A stretch of 46,254 nucleotides of DNA from a virus, in IMG/VR virus record IMGVR_UViG_3300028666_000047, positions 1-46,254 of that record, one strand, 5' to 3'. Position numbers and translations under genes: made by a program. Position 1 is the first letter of the stretch, and each line of letters starts with the position of its first letter. This document shows positions 9,801 through 16,932 of this stretch, piece by piece. The notes beneath the pieces were generated by a model. That model had not been told where the DNA came from and made no database searches. It saw only the letters and a list, made by a program, of their open reading frames with translations.

Positions 9801-11801
9801 CGGCAGCGCCCGTTTGAGCAGCAGATTGCCCACCAGGCCGCCGGCGGAATTCCAGGATCCGCTCTTCAGCCCAAGACCGATACGCGCGAACAGCTTCTGC
9901 GGCTGCTCGGCAAGTTCTAAGGCGGAGATGCCGGCTTTCTGTCGCAGGTTGGCAAACAGATGCCCTTCCTGCTCGGCGAATACAGGTTGGAAACGTAGAC
10001 CTTCGGCTTCGATGCCGTATTTCGGATTGATGGGCGTCTGCGAAAGGACATGTTGCTTCCAGGACGACTTCCACCGTTGCGCCGCCGTCTCGCCGATGCC
10101 AGGCTTCGGTAGATACTTGTCGGGCTCGTCGAGAGGTGCTTTCCAACGAGAGGAGGCTCCAGCCCACCGGCTGCCGCCTTTCTGCACGTCCGGATCGTAA
10201 CCCAGGAACCTGACGCTGTATTCCGGCTTCTCCGCCAGCCGCATATATGGCGACTTGCCGGATTGCTCGAAATGCAAACCGTTAACAGCCAGTTCGGCCA
10301 GGTTGAGATCCTGACCCAGCAGTTTCTGGAAGTGTTCTCCCAGTTGAGTCAGGTTGCCGGCATTGAGCAACAAGTCTTTGCCGATATCCAGTTTCTTCGG
10401 AAGGAAACTGGAAGCAAACTGCGAGAACCCGAAGTAGTTCAGCGTCTGCCGCGGGAAGCGTTTCTCAATAGCACTGAATACTTTTACCGCGGATTGCGGA
10501 TGATTGCGAGTATAATATCGGAAAGCACCATAAGTGCCACCGGCCATCGCCAGCGTGCTCAGATTGACGGACGGAGGATCGTCATTCAACCCACGCCAGC
10601 CAGAACCGAAGTCAGTTAGTTCGTGGCGCTTATCCGCGGCCAGGCCCAGGTCACTCAGACCGACGATCTGGGTTTGCCGGTCGCGGCGCTTGCCGAAGGC
10701 CAGACTGCCGGCGATGGCCAAGCCACCTAGCACGCCCGCACCGATCAGTACATTGCGCGAAGACTTTACCGCTTCAAAAGCCAGCCCCGCTTCGCGTTCG
10801 CCCTCCCTGGCGGCCCGCTGGAAATCCTTCTGCCAGCCGGAACGCTGGAAGATGCGGGACATCCAGTCTTCCGACGAGATGGCTGGACCGTGCAAACCGG
10901 CTTGCTTGAAAGCCTCCTCTACGCCGGTACCTTCGAGGATGGAGGTCTGCGCTTCATGCAGCCTGGCATAAGCGGCCGCGGTGATCTGGGTATCGAAGAA
11001 CGCACCATGAAACTTGGCGGCCTGGGCACTGATATTAAATGCCTCGGATCCACCGATTGCATCAATGATGTTGCCCAGTTTCCAGCCTGGCACGCGGCGC
11101 AGATCTTCGAGCGACGTAGCGATCTTCCCCGAAGGGAACATGCGGAGATTAGTCTTTGCAAACTCCGCATGCTTTGCAGAGTATTCAATGATCGATTCGC
11201 CGAAGACATCGAAGCCTTCAACAACGTTGACTTCCTTGGACGCGATCTTGGCGCCCAGCCACCCGTGATACTTTTCCAGGGAATCGTAACGGCGAGTAGA
11301 CCGTTCGATGGCCGCCAGATCGTAGCCGACGTTCCATCCGCCGATGTTGATGGCTTTGTTGGCGGCGATCTTACCTTCCAGGTCCTGAAAGAACAAACCC
11401 AGGGTTTCTTCTTCCGTGCGTGTGGCAGTCTGCGAAGCCGTGACCAGGCCATTCTCACGGGCCCAGTCACTGATCAACAGAGGCACACGTTCGCCATTCT
11501 CCGCTATCCATGGTTTATCCGGAAGACGGATCAAACTGGAAGGCGGAGCCGTGCCGCTGATTAAATGCTGCTGCGTACTTTCGTGGGCCGGATCGAAGTG
11601 TGGAAGATCGGTGGCGTACAACTGCAGGAGAGGGCTGTTAGCGTGGAAGGTGGCGTAGGAATGCTGATAGAAAGCGTCGCCTTTTAAGGCAGACCACTTC
11701 TGGAATTCACTAAGGTTGAAATTGAAACTACGGTGTTCGGGCAATCCCCCAGTTTCGACATCAAACCAATGGACTTTGTCGGAACTGGGGTATCGTTTCA
11801 C
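6852..11801 (-). CDS. Giant (1649 aa) virion-type protein with N-terminal DEDDh 3'-5' exonuclease and internal SNase-like region
   Basis: The N-terminal ~290 residues form a DnaQ-like exonuclease: F-D14-V-E16-T-G-G (motif I), N-V-G-Y-D161-L (motif II) and H265-G-A-F-F-D270-T-Q-I-T (motif III, DEDDh type), so all five catalytic residues are present. Hydrophobic Gly/Ala segments follow (about 350-370, 400-415, 640-660 and 730-750), suggesting membrane contact. Around 1150-1290 a segment ending N-L-N-R-E-L-I-D-A-G-L-A-R resembles the staphylococcal nuclease fold, but the usual D-x-P-E element is not evident. The C-terminal third is charged and rich in D/E/R/Y. The start is GTG with no good Shine-Dalgarno sequence. 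It follows the tail genes, where a tape-measure gene would be expected. A nuclease with membrane-active segments fits a protein ejected with the genome, but it could also serve as tape measure. Confidence 0.8.
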   Translation of the reverse strand: MKRYPSSDKVHWFDVETGGLPEHRSFNFNLSEFQKWSALKGDAFYQHSYATFHANSPLLQLYATDLPHFDPAHESTQQHLISGTAPPSSLIRLPDKPWIAENGERVPLLISDWARENGLVTASQTATRTEEETLGLFFQDLEGKIAANKAINIGGWNVGYDLAAIERSTRRYDSLEKYHGWLGAKIASKEVNVVEGFDVFGESIIEYSAKHAEFAKTNLRMFPSGKIATSLEDLRRVPGWKLGNIIDAIGGSEAFNISAQAAKFHGAFFDTQITAAAYARLHEAQTSILEGTGVEEAFKQAGLHGPAISSEDWMSRIFQRSGWQKDFQRAAREGEREAGLAFEAVKSSRNVLIGAGVLGGLAIAGSLAFGKRRDRQTQIVGLSDLGLAADKRHELTDFGSGWRGLNDDPPSVNLSTLAMAGGTYGAFRYYTRNHPQSAVKVFSAIEKRFPRQTLNYFGFSQFASSFLPKKLDIGKDLLLNAGNLTQLGEHFQKLLGQDLNLAELAVNGLHFEQSGKSPYMRLAEKPEYSVRFLGYDPDVQKGGSRWAGASSRWKAPLDEPDKYLPKPGIGETAAQRWKSSWKQHVLSQTPINPKYGIEAEGLRFQPVFAEQEGHLFANLRQKAGISALELAEQPQKLFARIGLGLKSGSWNSAGGLVGNLLLKRALPIAAGLGALDYADYLTGHRLSTSILGLAPKANIARAELTDRLPGARKVTKWYEHHVPGAQWGPIALPLTGMVTGELIEMGYEALSGIKLAGKARKFGMKAGLLAMIPFIPGMLGSRKTASELRDIYSGDDPIPVRSGRWWWLNQTPWKGGRITGYRPHWYARMKSRPERVALYGSEEEYWRHHPILHPLKWLRNPYQLEEATSKSRPYPMSSPAFSNIPLIGPLLAATIGRLVKPPRRMHEAEWDGKDYTLFSPRVEPRGPNGLAPAAPKEEFGLADVFNRETEQAAEFTGLSGFLAKTFLNKARNNNGFGKTVYYEGSRQLTSWSRKYYDEQVGAGMGPDIGLDSTAEYSEPFRRFVQRDLKTLQANEIPNQMPHWLPGNDYMTDFRTGDPYTKVDSGASRLPGPGYEALHPELKDVPFEQYPDLERYKILSDVAPWSKEWFIYNTKLNEATLHDPERRIAYEQVRDHAQALKDSSEEFQHRRFSAPVERLTGVVKSATPAGIELEGGRRVQLSALGMKMSDLSAIALGEQNNLTRSQAATEAERRQQRLIERLAALNGKTIEMVVPQGTGEHSLHSRAVVFAGGQNLNRELIDAGLAREDPNLAGAEYQEMSGALGKAVGRLGEAASFMGDQAKLNPMRWTWGHEQNKFWGSRDPLEKYTYNELYGARMQHWETPLKSFAKPWLRSLSHKLTNKVVAPSQVQERRDFDMLTDVLEYLRSVNTYTNKKSRTAIGADVLADPAYLRSTLSGRDKYYFPEFLKENRDEERGKILEAVPEDFGRILQGQWIKQDIEVARASNKPVPEKVTEGGRLLTAEDLAKYNESRDRKETQLNYGDWQRSNEIANFFARKNICLPEDPDSPVYDPNIDYEDLKAKIIQEEGLDYHDFNIFDDRAATLWRKPYLDGASRELTAGNNKSVDDLRQSVEKMILAGGIKDPDVWITATSSRKQRQNLTINVEQQPDEEILRDVRRNPDAYREQAAA

Positions 11802-11814
11802 GTAGCCATCTGAA

Positions 11815-12447
11815 TTACTGTGGAATCATTCCGAGCGAAGCCAGGATCAGCATTTCCGCGTCGCGCACATCGCATACGCCGTCGGCGTTGAAGTCCGCGG
11901 TCGTACAGGCTGATATTCCGAGAATCTGCGCGTTGGCCAGCGCCAGGTCCAAGGCGTCCAGTTTTCCGTCTCCGTTCAAGTCGTAACGGGAGGGAACCAC
12001 AACTACCGTAAGATTGGCGCCTGGACTGATGGCAATCTTATTGGCCAGCAGGTCCGCTCCCAGTAGGTTCGTACTGGGAATCGACAAAGTGTAACTGCCA
12101 AGCACCAGGGGTAATGTCACCTGATAAGTTGCAACCTGTCCTGGCGACATCGTAAGTGCGTTGATTCCTGTCAGAATACACAGAACCGAGGTAGTGGTGC
12201 GGCAGGTAATGCTCTTCTGCCCGGCGGTTGCGGCAGGTCCGGCGGCCGCGGTTATTGCGGAACCCGTAGGAGGGGTTAACTGCCATTCCAAACCGGCCAC
12301 CACCGGGCCGGCATAATTGACTTGCACGGTGAGTACGCTTCCGGGCGCGCCGGCGGTCGTCACAGCGGATAAAGTTAGAGTGTTCTGCGCCGCCATCAGG
12401 ACGCATGTTGCTAGAAGGATCAGGAAAAGATAGAAAGCACGTCTCAT
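11815..12447 (-). CDS. Secreted cohesin-like protein with C-terminal dockerin-type repeats
   Basis: 210 aa from ATG 12447; a longer frame upstream is not needed because the signal peptide begins here. Signal peptide about 1-23, ending M-A-A-Q. The body (about 25-145) is beta-rich with a G-S-V-L-T-V-Q-V-N-Y segment like the start of cohesin domains. The C-terminus has two calcium-binding loops about 24 residues apart, D-L-N-G-D-G-K-L-D-A-L-D and D-F-N-A-D-G-V-C-D-V-R-D, forming a dockerin type I pair. Such cohesin/dockerin fusions are common in secreted proteins of Acidobacteriota and Planctomycetota, so this gene was probably acquired from a host. The role in a phage is unknown; calcium-dependent attachment to another exported protein is possible. 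It is immediately upstream of the giant exonuclease gene. Confidence 0.8.
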   Translation of the reverse strand: MRRAFYLFLILLATCVLMAAQNTLTLSAVTTAGAPGSVLTVQVNYAGPVVAGLEWQLTPPTGSAITAAAGPAATAGQKSITCRTTTSVLCILTGINALTMSPGQVATYQVTLPLVLGSYTLSIPSTNLLGADLLANKIAISPGANLTVVVVPSRYDLNGDGKLDALDLALANAQILGISACTTADFNADGVCDVRDAEMLILASLGMIPQ

Positions 12448-12463
12448 AGGTCGTTGTCTTCTT

Positions 12464-12868
12464 TCAGGGCCACTGCATGATTCCGAACGGTCCAAGTATA
12501 CCGTCCACTTGAGTTTGATAAGTAATGCCATTGACCGGGGCTGTGCCTAAAGAGCCCGCCGGCATCGGAATGATTGTTGGATTGACGTACACATAGCAGA
12601 GTACGGTGTTCCATCCCAGCTCCCACTGGCTGGGACTTCCTCCAGGTACATTGGTAAGAGTGCTGGTTAGGGTGGTGGTTTTATCACCGGATACGCATTT
12701 ACTTTGCAGACCTACGGTTGAGCCTGCGACTTTGGCAAACGTACAGGTTGTCCCGTTGATCGCGGACGTAAGTTTCCAGTTGGTGACTTTCGTAACAGCC
12801 GGCGCGGTTTGCGCCAGACCTGCGTGACAGCAGAATAGAATCAAAGCGAAGCGGATCAGCTGTTTCAT
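12464..12868 (-). CDS. Secreted protein of unknown function
   Basis: 134 aa with a clear Sec signal peptide (about 1-19, ending A-G-L-A-Q). The mature part is beta-like, rich in Thr, Val and Gly, with three cysteines (C42, C58 and C91 region). No family is recognised. AAGAGAA precedes ATG 12868. It is followed within 20 bases by the cohesin/dockerin gene, also exported, so the two may act together outside the cytoplasm. Confidence is high that it is a real exported protein, low for any role. Confidence 0.75.
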   Translation of the reverse strand: MKQLIRFALILFCCHAGLAQTAPAVTKVTNWKLTSAINGTTCTFAKVAGSTVGLQSKCVSGDKTTTLTSTLTNVPGGSPSQWELGWNTVLCYVYVNPTIIPMPAGSLGTAPVNGITYQTQVDGILGPFGIMQWP

Positions 12869-12882
12869 TTCTCTTGGTTGAA

Positions 12883-13449
12883 CTATTGCGTAAACGTAAA
12901 CTGTTTGTTGTCTGCGGAAGAGGGTGGCTGCGGAGTGCCCGGTCGACCCTTCTTCCGTGGGCCCTTGGGAGCCGGATGTTTGGGATCCTCCGGATTCAGA
13001 GGTGTTCCTGTCAGTTGTTCGGCCTGGGCCAGGCGTTCGAAGAAGACATCCGCCGGCCAGGTAGTCACATCGTCCAAGGAGTAGTGCAGTACCGAAGCAA
13101 TCACGGCCTGGGCGGAGAGAAGCCAGCTGCCTCCCACCCGCGCGCGGGCTTTCTGCAGGTTCTTGGAGATGCTGGCAAACTCGCCGGAGAATGGGCAGTT
13201 CTCAATCTCCTGCTTGCCGATGAAGAACGCAATGCCTGCGGGAACTTCGGCTAGCGGCGGCCCCTTTACCAGGCACTTGTCGTAGATGTCCGCATAAAGT
13301 GCCAGGTCCTTGGTGCGGAAGCGGAAGCTGTTATATTCTTTCCAGCTCAGTTGACGCCAGGCAACCACCAGCACTGGACCTGGAACGGGCTTGCCTCCTC
13401 CGTCCAGACCCAGTTGCGGCCAGGTACCGACTTGGACCGGCGTGCGCAT
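12883..13449 (-). CDS. Tail-region protein, possible tail assembly chaperone-like
   Basis: 188 aa. The N-terminal 130 residues are helical with conserved-looking aromatic and acidic positions (W-R-Q-L-S-W-K-E-Y, Y-D-K-C-L-V-K-G-P-P). The C-terminal 50 residues are a Pro/Lys-rich tail (about 150-180). No enzyme motif is seen. The gene lies just after the tail-tube genes and before the giant proteins, the usual place of tail assembly chaperones upstream of the tape measure. The start at 13449 lies two bases after the preceding stop, so translation is likely coupled. The assignment is positional only. Confidence 0.55.
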   Translation of the reverse strand: MRTPVQVGTWPQLGLDGGGKPVPGPVLVVAWRQLSWKEYNSFRFRTKDLALYADIYDKCLVKGPPLAEVPAGIAFFIGKQEIENCPFSGEFASISKNLQKARARVGGSWLLSAQAVIASVLHYSLDDVTTWPADVFFERLAQAEQLTGTPLNPEDPKHPAPKGPRKKGRPGTPQPPSSADNKQFTFTQ

Positions 13450-13451
13450 AG

Positions 13452-13721
13452 TTACGGAAATCTAAGCTCGGCAGTCTTACCATGCTCATTACTGCAGGAT
13501 AAAACCAGGTTGGATACTAGGCGCTCTTCTTCAACTACATCACCATTTGCATCCAGTTCCACCTCCTGATTGGGTAGAACCTTGACGCAGGTAATCACCA
13601 TGCGGTCAGTATCTACGGCAACGCACCAAGGCACGTCCACTCCGTCTGCTTTTACCCGGCAGTCTGAACCTGTGAATGGACCTTCAGGAGTTTCAATGAT
13701 TGAATCGATATCAATCTTCAT
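13452..13721 (-). CDS. Small acidic tail-region protein
   Basis: 89 aa, acidic and beta-like, with four scattered cysteines. The sequence V-D-G-V-D-V-P-W and the strand-rich pattern suggest a small compact beta domain. No family is recognised. GGAAC lies upstream of ATG 13721. It sits between two putative tail assembly chaperone-like genes with gaps of two and nine bases, so it is probably made in the same amount and at the same time. Function unknown. Confidence 0.7.
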   Translation of the reverse strand: MKIDIDSIIETPEGPFTGSDCRVKADGVDVPWCVAVDTDRMVITCVKVLPNQEVELDANGDVVEEERLVSNLVLSCSNEHGKTAELRFP

Positions 13722-13730
13722 GCCAGTTCC

Positions 13731-14141
13731 TTACAGATCGAACGTCATGTCGTAGAGCTGTTGCGGCGGGAAGAAGTCGCTGATCGCCTCGACCAGGGCC
13801 CAAAGGGTGAAAGGCAGGCCGGCCGTAGTGGTGCGCAGGAAGTCGCCAGTCAGTTTGCGTTCCGGCGTGACGTTGGTCCACAGGCAGGCGGCTTCGAGAG
13901 CCAGGGCCTGGAACTCGATTTCCGGATTGGGCGTGCCGGCGGGAACCTTCTCCTGGAACTTGCGCATCTCCAGACCGGTGATGCCGCGCAGAAAGAATAG
14001 GCGCTTGCCTGGGGCGGGGAAGACGCGGATGACGCCATTGGGAACTTGCGCCTTCCAATTGTCGATGGTTAATTTCGAAGGCGCATCCGCATACTGCGCC
14101 AGGACCTGCATGGGATCGAATGGTTCTTGACCGTCTGTCAT
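13731..14141 (-). CDS. Tail assembly chaperone-like protein
   Basis: 136 aa from ATG 14141, chosen over a longer frame because AAAGGAAC lies upstream and the ATG overlaps the previous stop as ATGA. The pattern I-T-G-L-E-M-R-K-F followed by an acidic helix, A-A-C-L-W and a C-terminal T-A-G-L-P-F...L-V-E-A-I-S-D-F-F recalls small helical tail assembly chaperones that have an R-x-E element and a C-terminal G...L...I...S-x-F segment. It follows the tube-like genes, the normal position of this class. I saw no slippery sequence giving a frameshifted longer product. The assignment is moderate, from pattern and position. Confidence 0.5.
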   Translation of the reverse strand: MTDGQEPFDPMQVLAQYADAPSKLTIDNWKAQVPNGVIRVFPAPGKRLFFLRGITGLEMRKFQEKVPAGTPNPEIEFQALALEAACLWTNVTPERKLTGDFLRTTTAGLPFTLWALVEAISDFFPPQQLYDMTFDL

Positions 14142-14455
14142 TTGATGTTCCTTTCCTTTTCCAGGGTGTCGATCCAGACGTCGGAAGAGTGCAGTTTCTC
14201 CCACGCCTTGATCGCTTGTTTCATCTTGCGGTTGACTTCATTGCTTTCCTTGATCAGGACAGCTTTGCCGCGATTTGCGTTGTAGCGTACCGCGAAGATG
14301 TCCAATGCGTCATAAACCTGCCCCATGCTGGCCTGCATCTCAGCAAAGCGCTCCTGCAACTGCTCAGCCTGGTACTGCTGCTCTCGTACGACAGCTTTCT
14401 GCTGCGCCTCGGAAGAGGACAGCGGCAGCATGAGAAACAAGAAGAGAGTCAGCAT
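14138..14455 (-). CDS. Exported or membrane-anchored coiled-coil protein
   Basis: 105 aa. The first 18 residues are strongly hydrophobic and end S-S-S-E-A-Q, which could be a signal peptide or an uncleaved anchor. The rest (about 20-100) is almost entirely helical and rich in Q, E and K, with heptad-like spacing and no Gly or Pro in its first half. Topologically this resembles an inner-membrane spanin (one anchor plus a periplasmic coiled coil), but no partner lipoprotein is seen, so that role is only a possibility. It follows a single-pass membrane protein gene after 10 bases and overlaps the next gene by ATGA. Confidence 0.65.
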   Translation of the reverse strand: MLTLFLFLMLPLSSSEAQQKAVVREQQYQAEQLQERFAEMQASMGQVYDALDIFAVRYNANRGKAVLIKESNEVNRKMKQAIKAWEKLHSSDVWIDTLEKERNIK

Positions 14456-14465
14456 AAGGCCTGCG

Positions 14466-14660
14466 TCAACAGTGCGCCAGACGAAATACGTAGTGGGCTA
14501 CCAGTAGCATCATCACCACCAAATAGGCCCGCAACACTAGCAGAGCGATCTTCCCCGCGGCCGTCAGTCGAATCGGTCCCAGCGAGTCCGTATCTACCTT
14601 CTGCTCCCGCACATCGTCCAGTGGATGCACCACGACGAACTGTTCGGGAGTTCTCTTCAT
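14466..14660 (-). CDS. Small single-pass membrane protein
   Basis: 64 aa. The first 33 residues are polar and charged; residues about 36-58 form one transmembrane helix (L-L-V-L-R-A-Y-L-V-V-M-M-L-L-V), followed by a short H/R/C tail. The promoter-like element at 14666-14671 lies only five bases upstream of ATG 14660, and no Shine-Dalgarno sequence fits in between, so translation may be leaderless. Function unknown; it is followed by an exported coiled-coil protein and the pair could form a membrane complex. Confidence 0.7.
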   Translation of the reverse strand: MKRTPEQFVVVHPLDDVREQKVDTDSLGPIRLTAAGKIALLVLRAYLVVMMLLVAHYVFRLAHC

Positions 14661-14672
14661 TTGCTAGTATAA
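14660..14672 (-). promoter_or_regulatory. Promoter-like element TATACTAGCAAA
   Basis: On the minus strand the sequence reads TTATACTAGCAAA and runs into the ATG at 14660. The TATACT hexamer occupies 14671-14666. The same dodecamer with A or G at one position occurs before the genes starting at 43426, 35245 and 21701. If TATACT is a -10 box, transcription would start at about the A of the ATG. Confidence 0.55.
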
Positions 14673-14687
14673 CTAACAGTGTGTTAG
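14673..14687 (-). repeat. Perfect 6-bp inverted repeat next to the promoter-like element
   Basis: CTAACA and TGTTAG are separated by three bases, in the 36-base gap between the tube-like gene ending at 14698 and the start at 14660, directly upstream of the TATACT box. It could be an operator or a short hairpin ending upstream transcripts; there is no following T run. Confidence 0.5.
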
Positions 14688-14697
14688 TCGTCAAGGG

Positions 14698-16017
14698 TTA
14701 TCGCACGCGGCGGGCGAGAAAACTGTAGACGTCGGCAATAACGTTGCCGGATTGATCGATGATCTGGTCGTTGCCGGTCAGTTTGCATTTCTCCAGCTTG
14801 CGATACCCGCGGCTGTCGCCGGCGCCGAACTCGATCCGGATATCGAAAGCCACCGGCAAGTAGATGGCGTTCATGTAGGTGTAGTCTTTGCCGGCGTTGT
14901 TCAACTGCTGCTTGGCCTGGCGCACCACTTCTGGCCCTCCGGCGGCCAGCGTGTCGATCCGGTCAGCCACGTTGCTGGTATTGGCTGCCGTCAGGAGGGA
15001 AGCGTTAATAGCGGAAGCCGCCAGTAGAGACTTGTGCGCCTTTACGGCGTTGGCCAGTTGCTTGGCATTATCCGAAGTGTTCTTGGCAGTGCCTGTAAGC
15101 GCCGCGGCAGCGTCGGCCAGCATCTTCTTCCGATACGTCTGCAGCACCGTGAACATGTAGGCTTCCGACACATAGTTCAGGATCAGTTGGCCCTGTACCA
15201 GGCTTTTGCCGTCTGCCCAGAAGTCAGCAAACCGGCTGGCATAGCCGAAACCCGGGACGACGTTGTTGGGTGCGTTGAATTGAATCGCCTGCAACTCGTC
15301 GATGAAGAGCTCGCCGATGTAGACCCGGCATTGCGCAGAGGTGTAGTAGGTGTTCCAAGAGGTGTTGGAGTAGATCTGCTCGAAAGCCGCATCCTGCGCT
15401 TGCGCGTCCACCAGGGACGCCATCTGCACATCGGCCGCGGCGCCGGCGCCGTTATCCGAGGTGGGCAAACTGCCGGAGGAGGCCTGCGGGCTGTCCTTGG
15501 ACACCATTGGCATGCCGACGTTCTGCGTCTCGCCGGCGGCCAAGGACACCGGCTGGGCTACCAGATCCTGAAAGTTAGGGTGCGAAGCGGAGTAGGAGTA
15601 GTCTCCCGGCGGCAGATCCGCGATCGTCAGCTGGCCATTGTCGTCAGTGGTGCCCTGTTTGGAGATCGGACTGCCGAAAGCATCCAAAGGTCCGGTCAAA
15701 GAAACAGAGACGCCACTCGAGTTGGAGGGAGCTTCCAGGTTCAGCGTTGCCGGACTGGGCAAGCTGTCGGGAATCACCATCGTCTCAGCAGCGTTCTGCC
15801 CGGTGATGAGTTTAGTGGTGGTGCGGGTCAGGTCCGGATTGCCATCGCTATTTAAAGGAATCGCCGTTACCGACGCGGTCTTTCCGGCGACAACTGGAAT
15901 GACCTGCGAGCCGGCCGGCGCGTCTGCACCGTAAGCATAGGCCCCATTGACATAGACCGATGCCGGAACCGGCTTGCCGGTGCTGGTAGAGACAGTAGTG
16001 AGGGCGACGTTGGGCAT
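14698..16017 (-). CDS. Tail tube-like protein with N-terminal Ig/carboxypeptidase-regulatory-like domains
   Basis: 439 aa. Residues about 10-85 and 95-170 are beta-sandwich-like; the second carries D-D-N-G-Q-L-T-I-A-D-L-P-P-G-D-Y-S-Y, typical of carboxypeptidase regulatory-like or CnaB-type repeats. From about 215 the pattern C-R-V-Y-I-G-E-L-F-I-D-E-L-Q-A-I-Q-F, then G-Q-L-I-L-N-Y-V, and a C-terminal F-D-I-R-I-E-F matches the framework of the two tube-type proteins encoded just upstream. About 110 mainly helical residues (about 300-370) are inserted in this domain. It is therefore probably a tail tube paralogue, perhaps a tube-initiator, terminator or decorated form. Its start overlaps the previous stop as TAATG. 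Confidence 0.65.
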   Translation of the reverse strand: MPNVALTTVSTSTGKPVPASVYVNGAYAYGADAPAGSQVIPVVAGKTASVTAIPLNSDGNPDLTRTTTKLITGQNAAETMVIPDSLPSPATLNLEAPSNSSGVSVSLTGPLDAFGSPISKQGTTDDNGQLTIADLPPGDYSYSASHPNFQDLVAQPVSLAAGETQNVGMPMVSKDSPQASSGSLPTSDNGAGAAADVQMASLVDAQAQDAAFEQIYSNTSWNTYYTSAQCRVYIGELFIDELQAIQFNAPNNVVPGFGYASRFADFWADGKSLVQGQLILNYVSEAYMFTVLQTYRKKMLADAAAALTGTAKNTSDNAKQLANAVKAHKSLLAASAINASLLTAANTSNVADRIDTLAAGGPEVVRQAKQQLNNAGKDYTYMNAIYLPVAFDIRIEFGAGDSRGYRKLEKCKLTGNDQIIDQSGNVIADVYSFLARRVR

Positions 16018-16919
16018 TAGAGGAAGGTGATGTTGGAAGTCACCATATCCTTAGGAGTCTTCTCAACGGCCGCCAGGCGCGGGTCGCTCGGCGCGGTAGT
16101 GCTTTTGGCTTCCACCGGTAGCAGCGGCGTGAAGTCGGAGGCCACGTAGGAGATCGTGCGTTCGCTGTACATGTCCTGGGCGCTATGCACAGTCCCGTCC
16201 GTCACCAGGTCCACACCGAGGATATGACGGTAGCTCTGGCTGCCATACTCGTCGCCGAAGTAGAGATACAGGTTGAACGGCGGCAGCTGGTCGACCTTCA
16301 GGATCTGAGTGTCCTTGCTTTCGTCCTTGGTGTTGATCTGCCCCAGGAACCGCAGCATGAAGTCTGCCTGGAACTGCGTCAAGATGATCGTGCCGGCAAT
16401 GGTGCGGCGGCCGCGGGCATAACCTTTGGCATTGATATAACCGCAGGCACGCGCGGGCGACTTCTCGCGATGCACGGAAACCGTGACGGTAGTAAGCTCA
16501 ATCAACTGGCGGAGTTTCTTGCCGGGCAGTTCCAAATAGACCCGCATGTCCGCGCCGGCAAAGACATGGTTTCCCGCTTCGATTTCCGCCAGCTCAATAT
16601 CTTTCAGCGCGGACGGAAGTTGGGACAATCCCAAAGCCGACGCGGAAGCTAAAGAGTCGTGGCTGGAAATGTAAGGTAGGGTGGCCGTCGGAGTCTGGGC
16701 AGAGTTCTGGCTATCGCTGATGCCTTGCAGGAGGTTTGGGCTTAGGCTCCGGCCGGAACTTTCCAGGGAACTGAATTCCTGGGTAGGCGCAGGTGCCGCC
16801 AGTCCGCCGGTCAAGATCTGCGAGGGAGGAGGCAGACTCTCACCGCCGGTGAGCGATGATGGGCTACCTCCCAGTCCCCCCGTCAGCAGATCCATGCTGT
16901 TCGAAGGAGTGTAGGACAT
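16017..16919 (-). CDS. Tail tube-like protein 2
   Basis: 300 aa. The first ~110 residues are Ser/Pro/Gly-rich and probably flexible. The folded part begins about 117 with D-M-R-V-Y-L-E-L and continues through L-I-E-L-T-T-V-T-V-S-V-H-R-E-K-S-P and G-R-R-T-I-A-G-T-I-I-L-T-Q-F. This can be aligned with the next tube-like protein (D-I-R-A-Y-I, S-R-E-K-A-P, K-R-G-I-A-G-S-L). A later G-V-D-L-V-T-D-G segment matches the other's G-V-E-I-L-N-E-G. AAAGGACAGGC precedes the ATG. The gene lies between two relatives, so it probably makes a component of the tail tube or its ends. Which of the three forms the main tube cannot be told from sequence. Confidence 0.7.
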   Translation of the reverse strand: MSYTPSNSMDLLTGGLGGSPSSLTGGESLPPPSQILTGGLAAPAPTQEFSSLESSGRSLSPNLLQGISDSQNSAQTPTATLPYISSHDSLASASALGLSQLPSALKDIELAEIEAGNHVFAGADMRVYLELPGKKLRQLIELTTVTVSVHREKSPARACGYINAKGYARGRRTIAGTIILTQFQADFMLRFLGQINTKDESKDTQILKVDQLPPFNLYLYFGDEYGSQSYRHILGVDLVTDGTVHSAQDMYSERTISYVASDFTPLLPVEAKSTTAPSDPRLAAVEKTPKDMVTSNITFL

Positions 16920-16932
16920 GCCTGTCCTTTGG

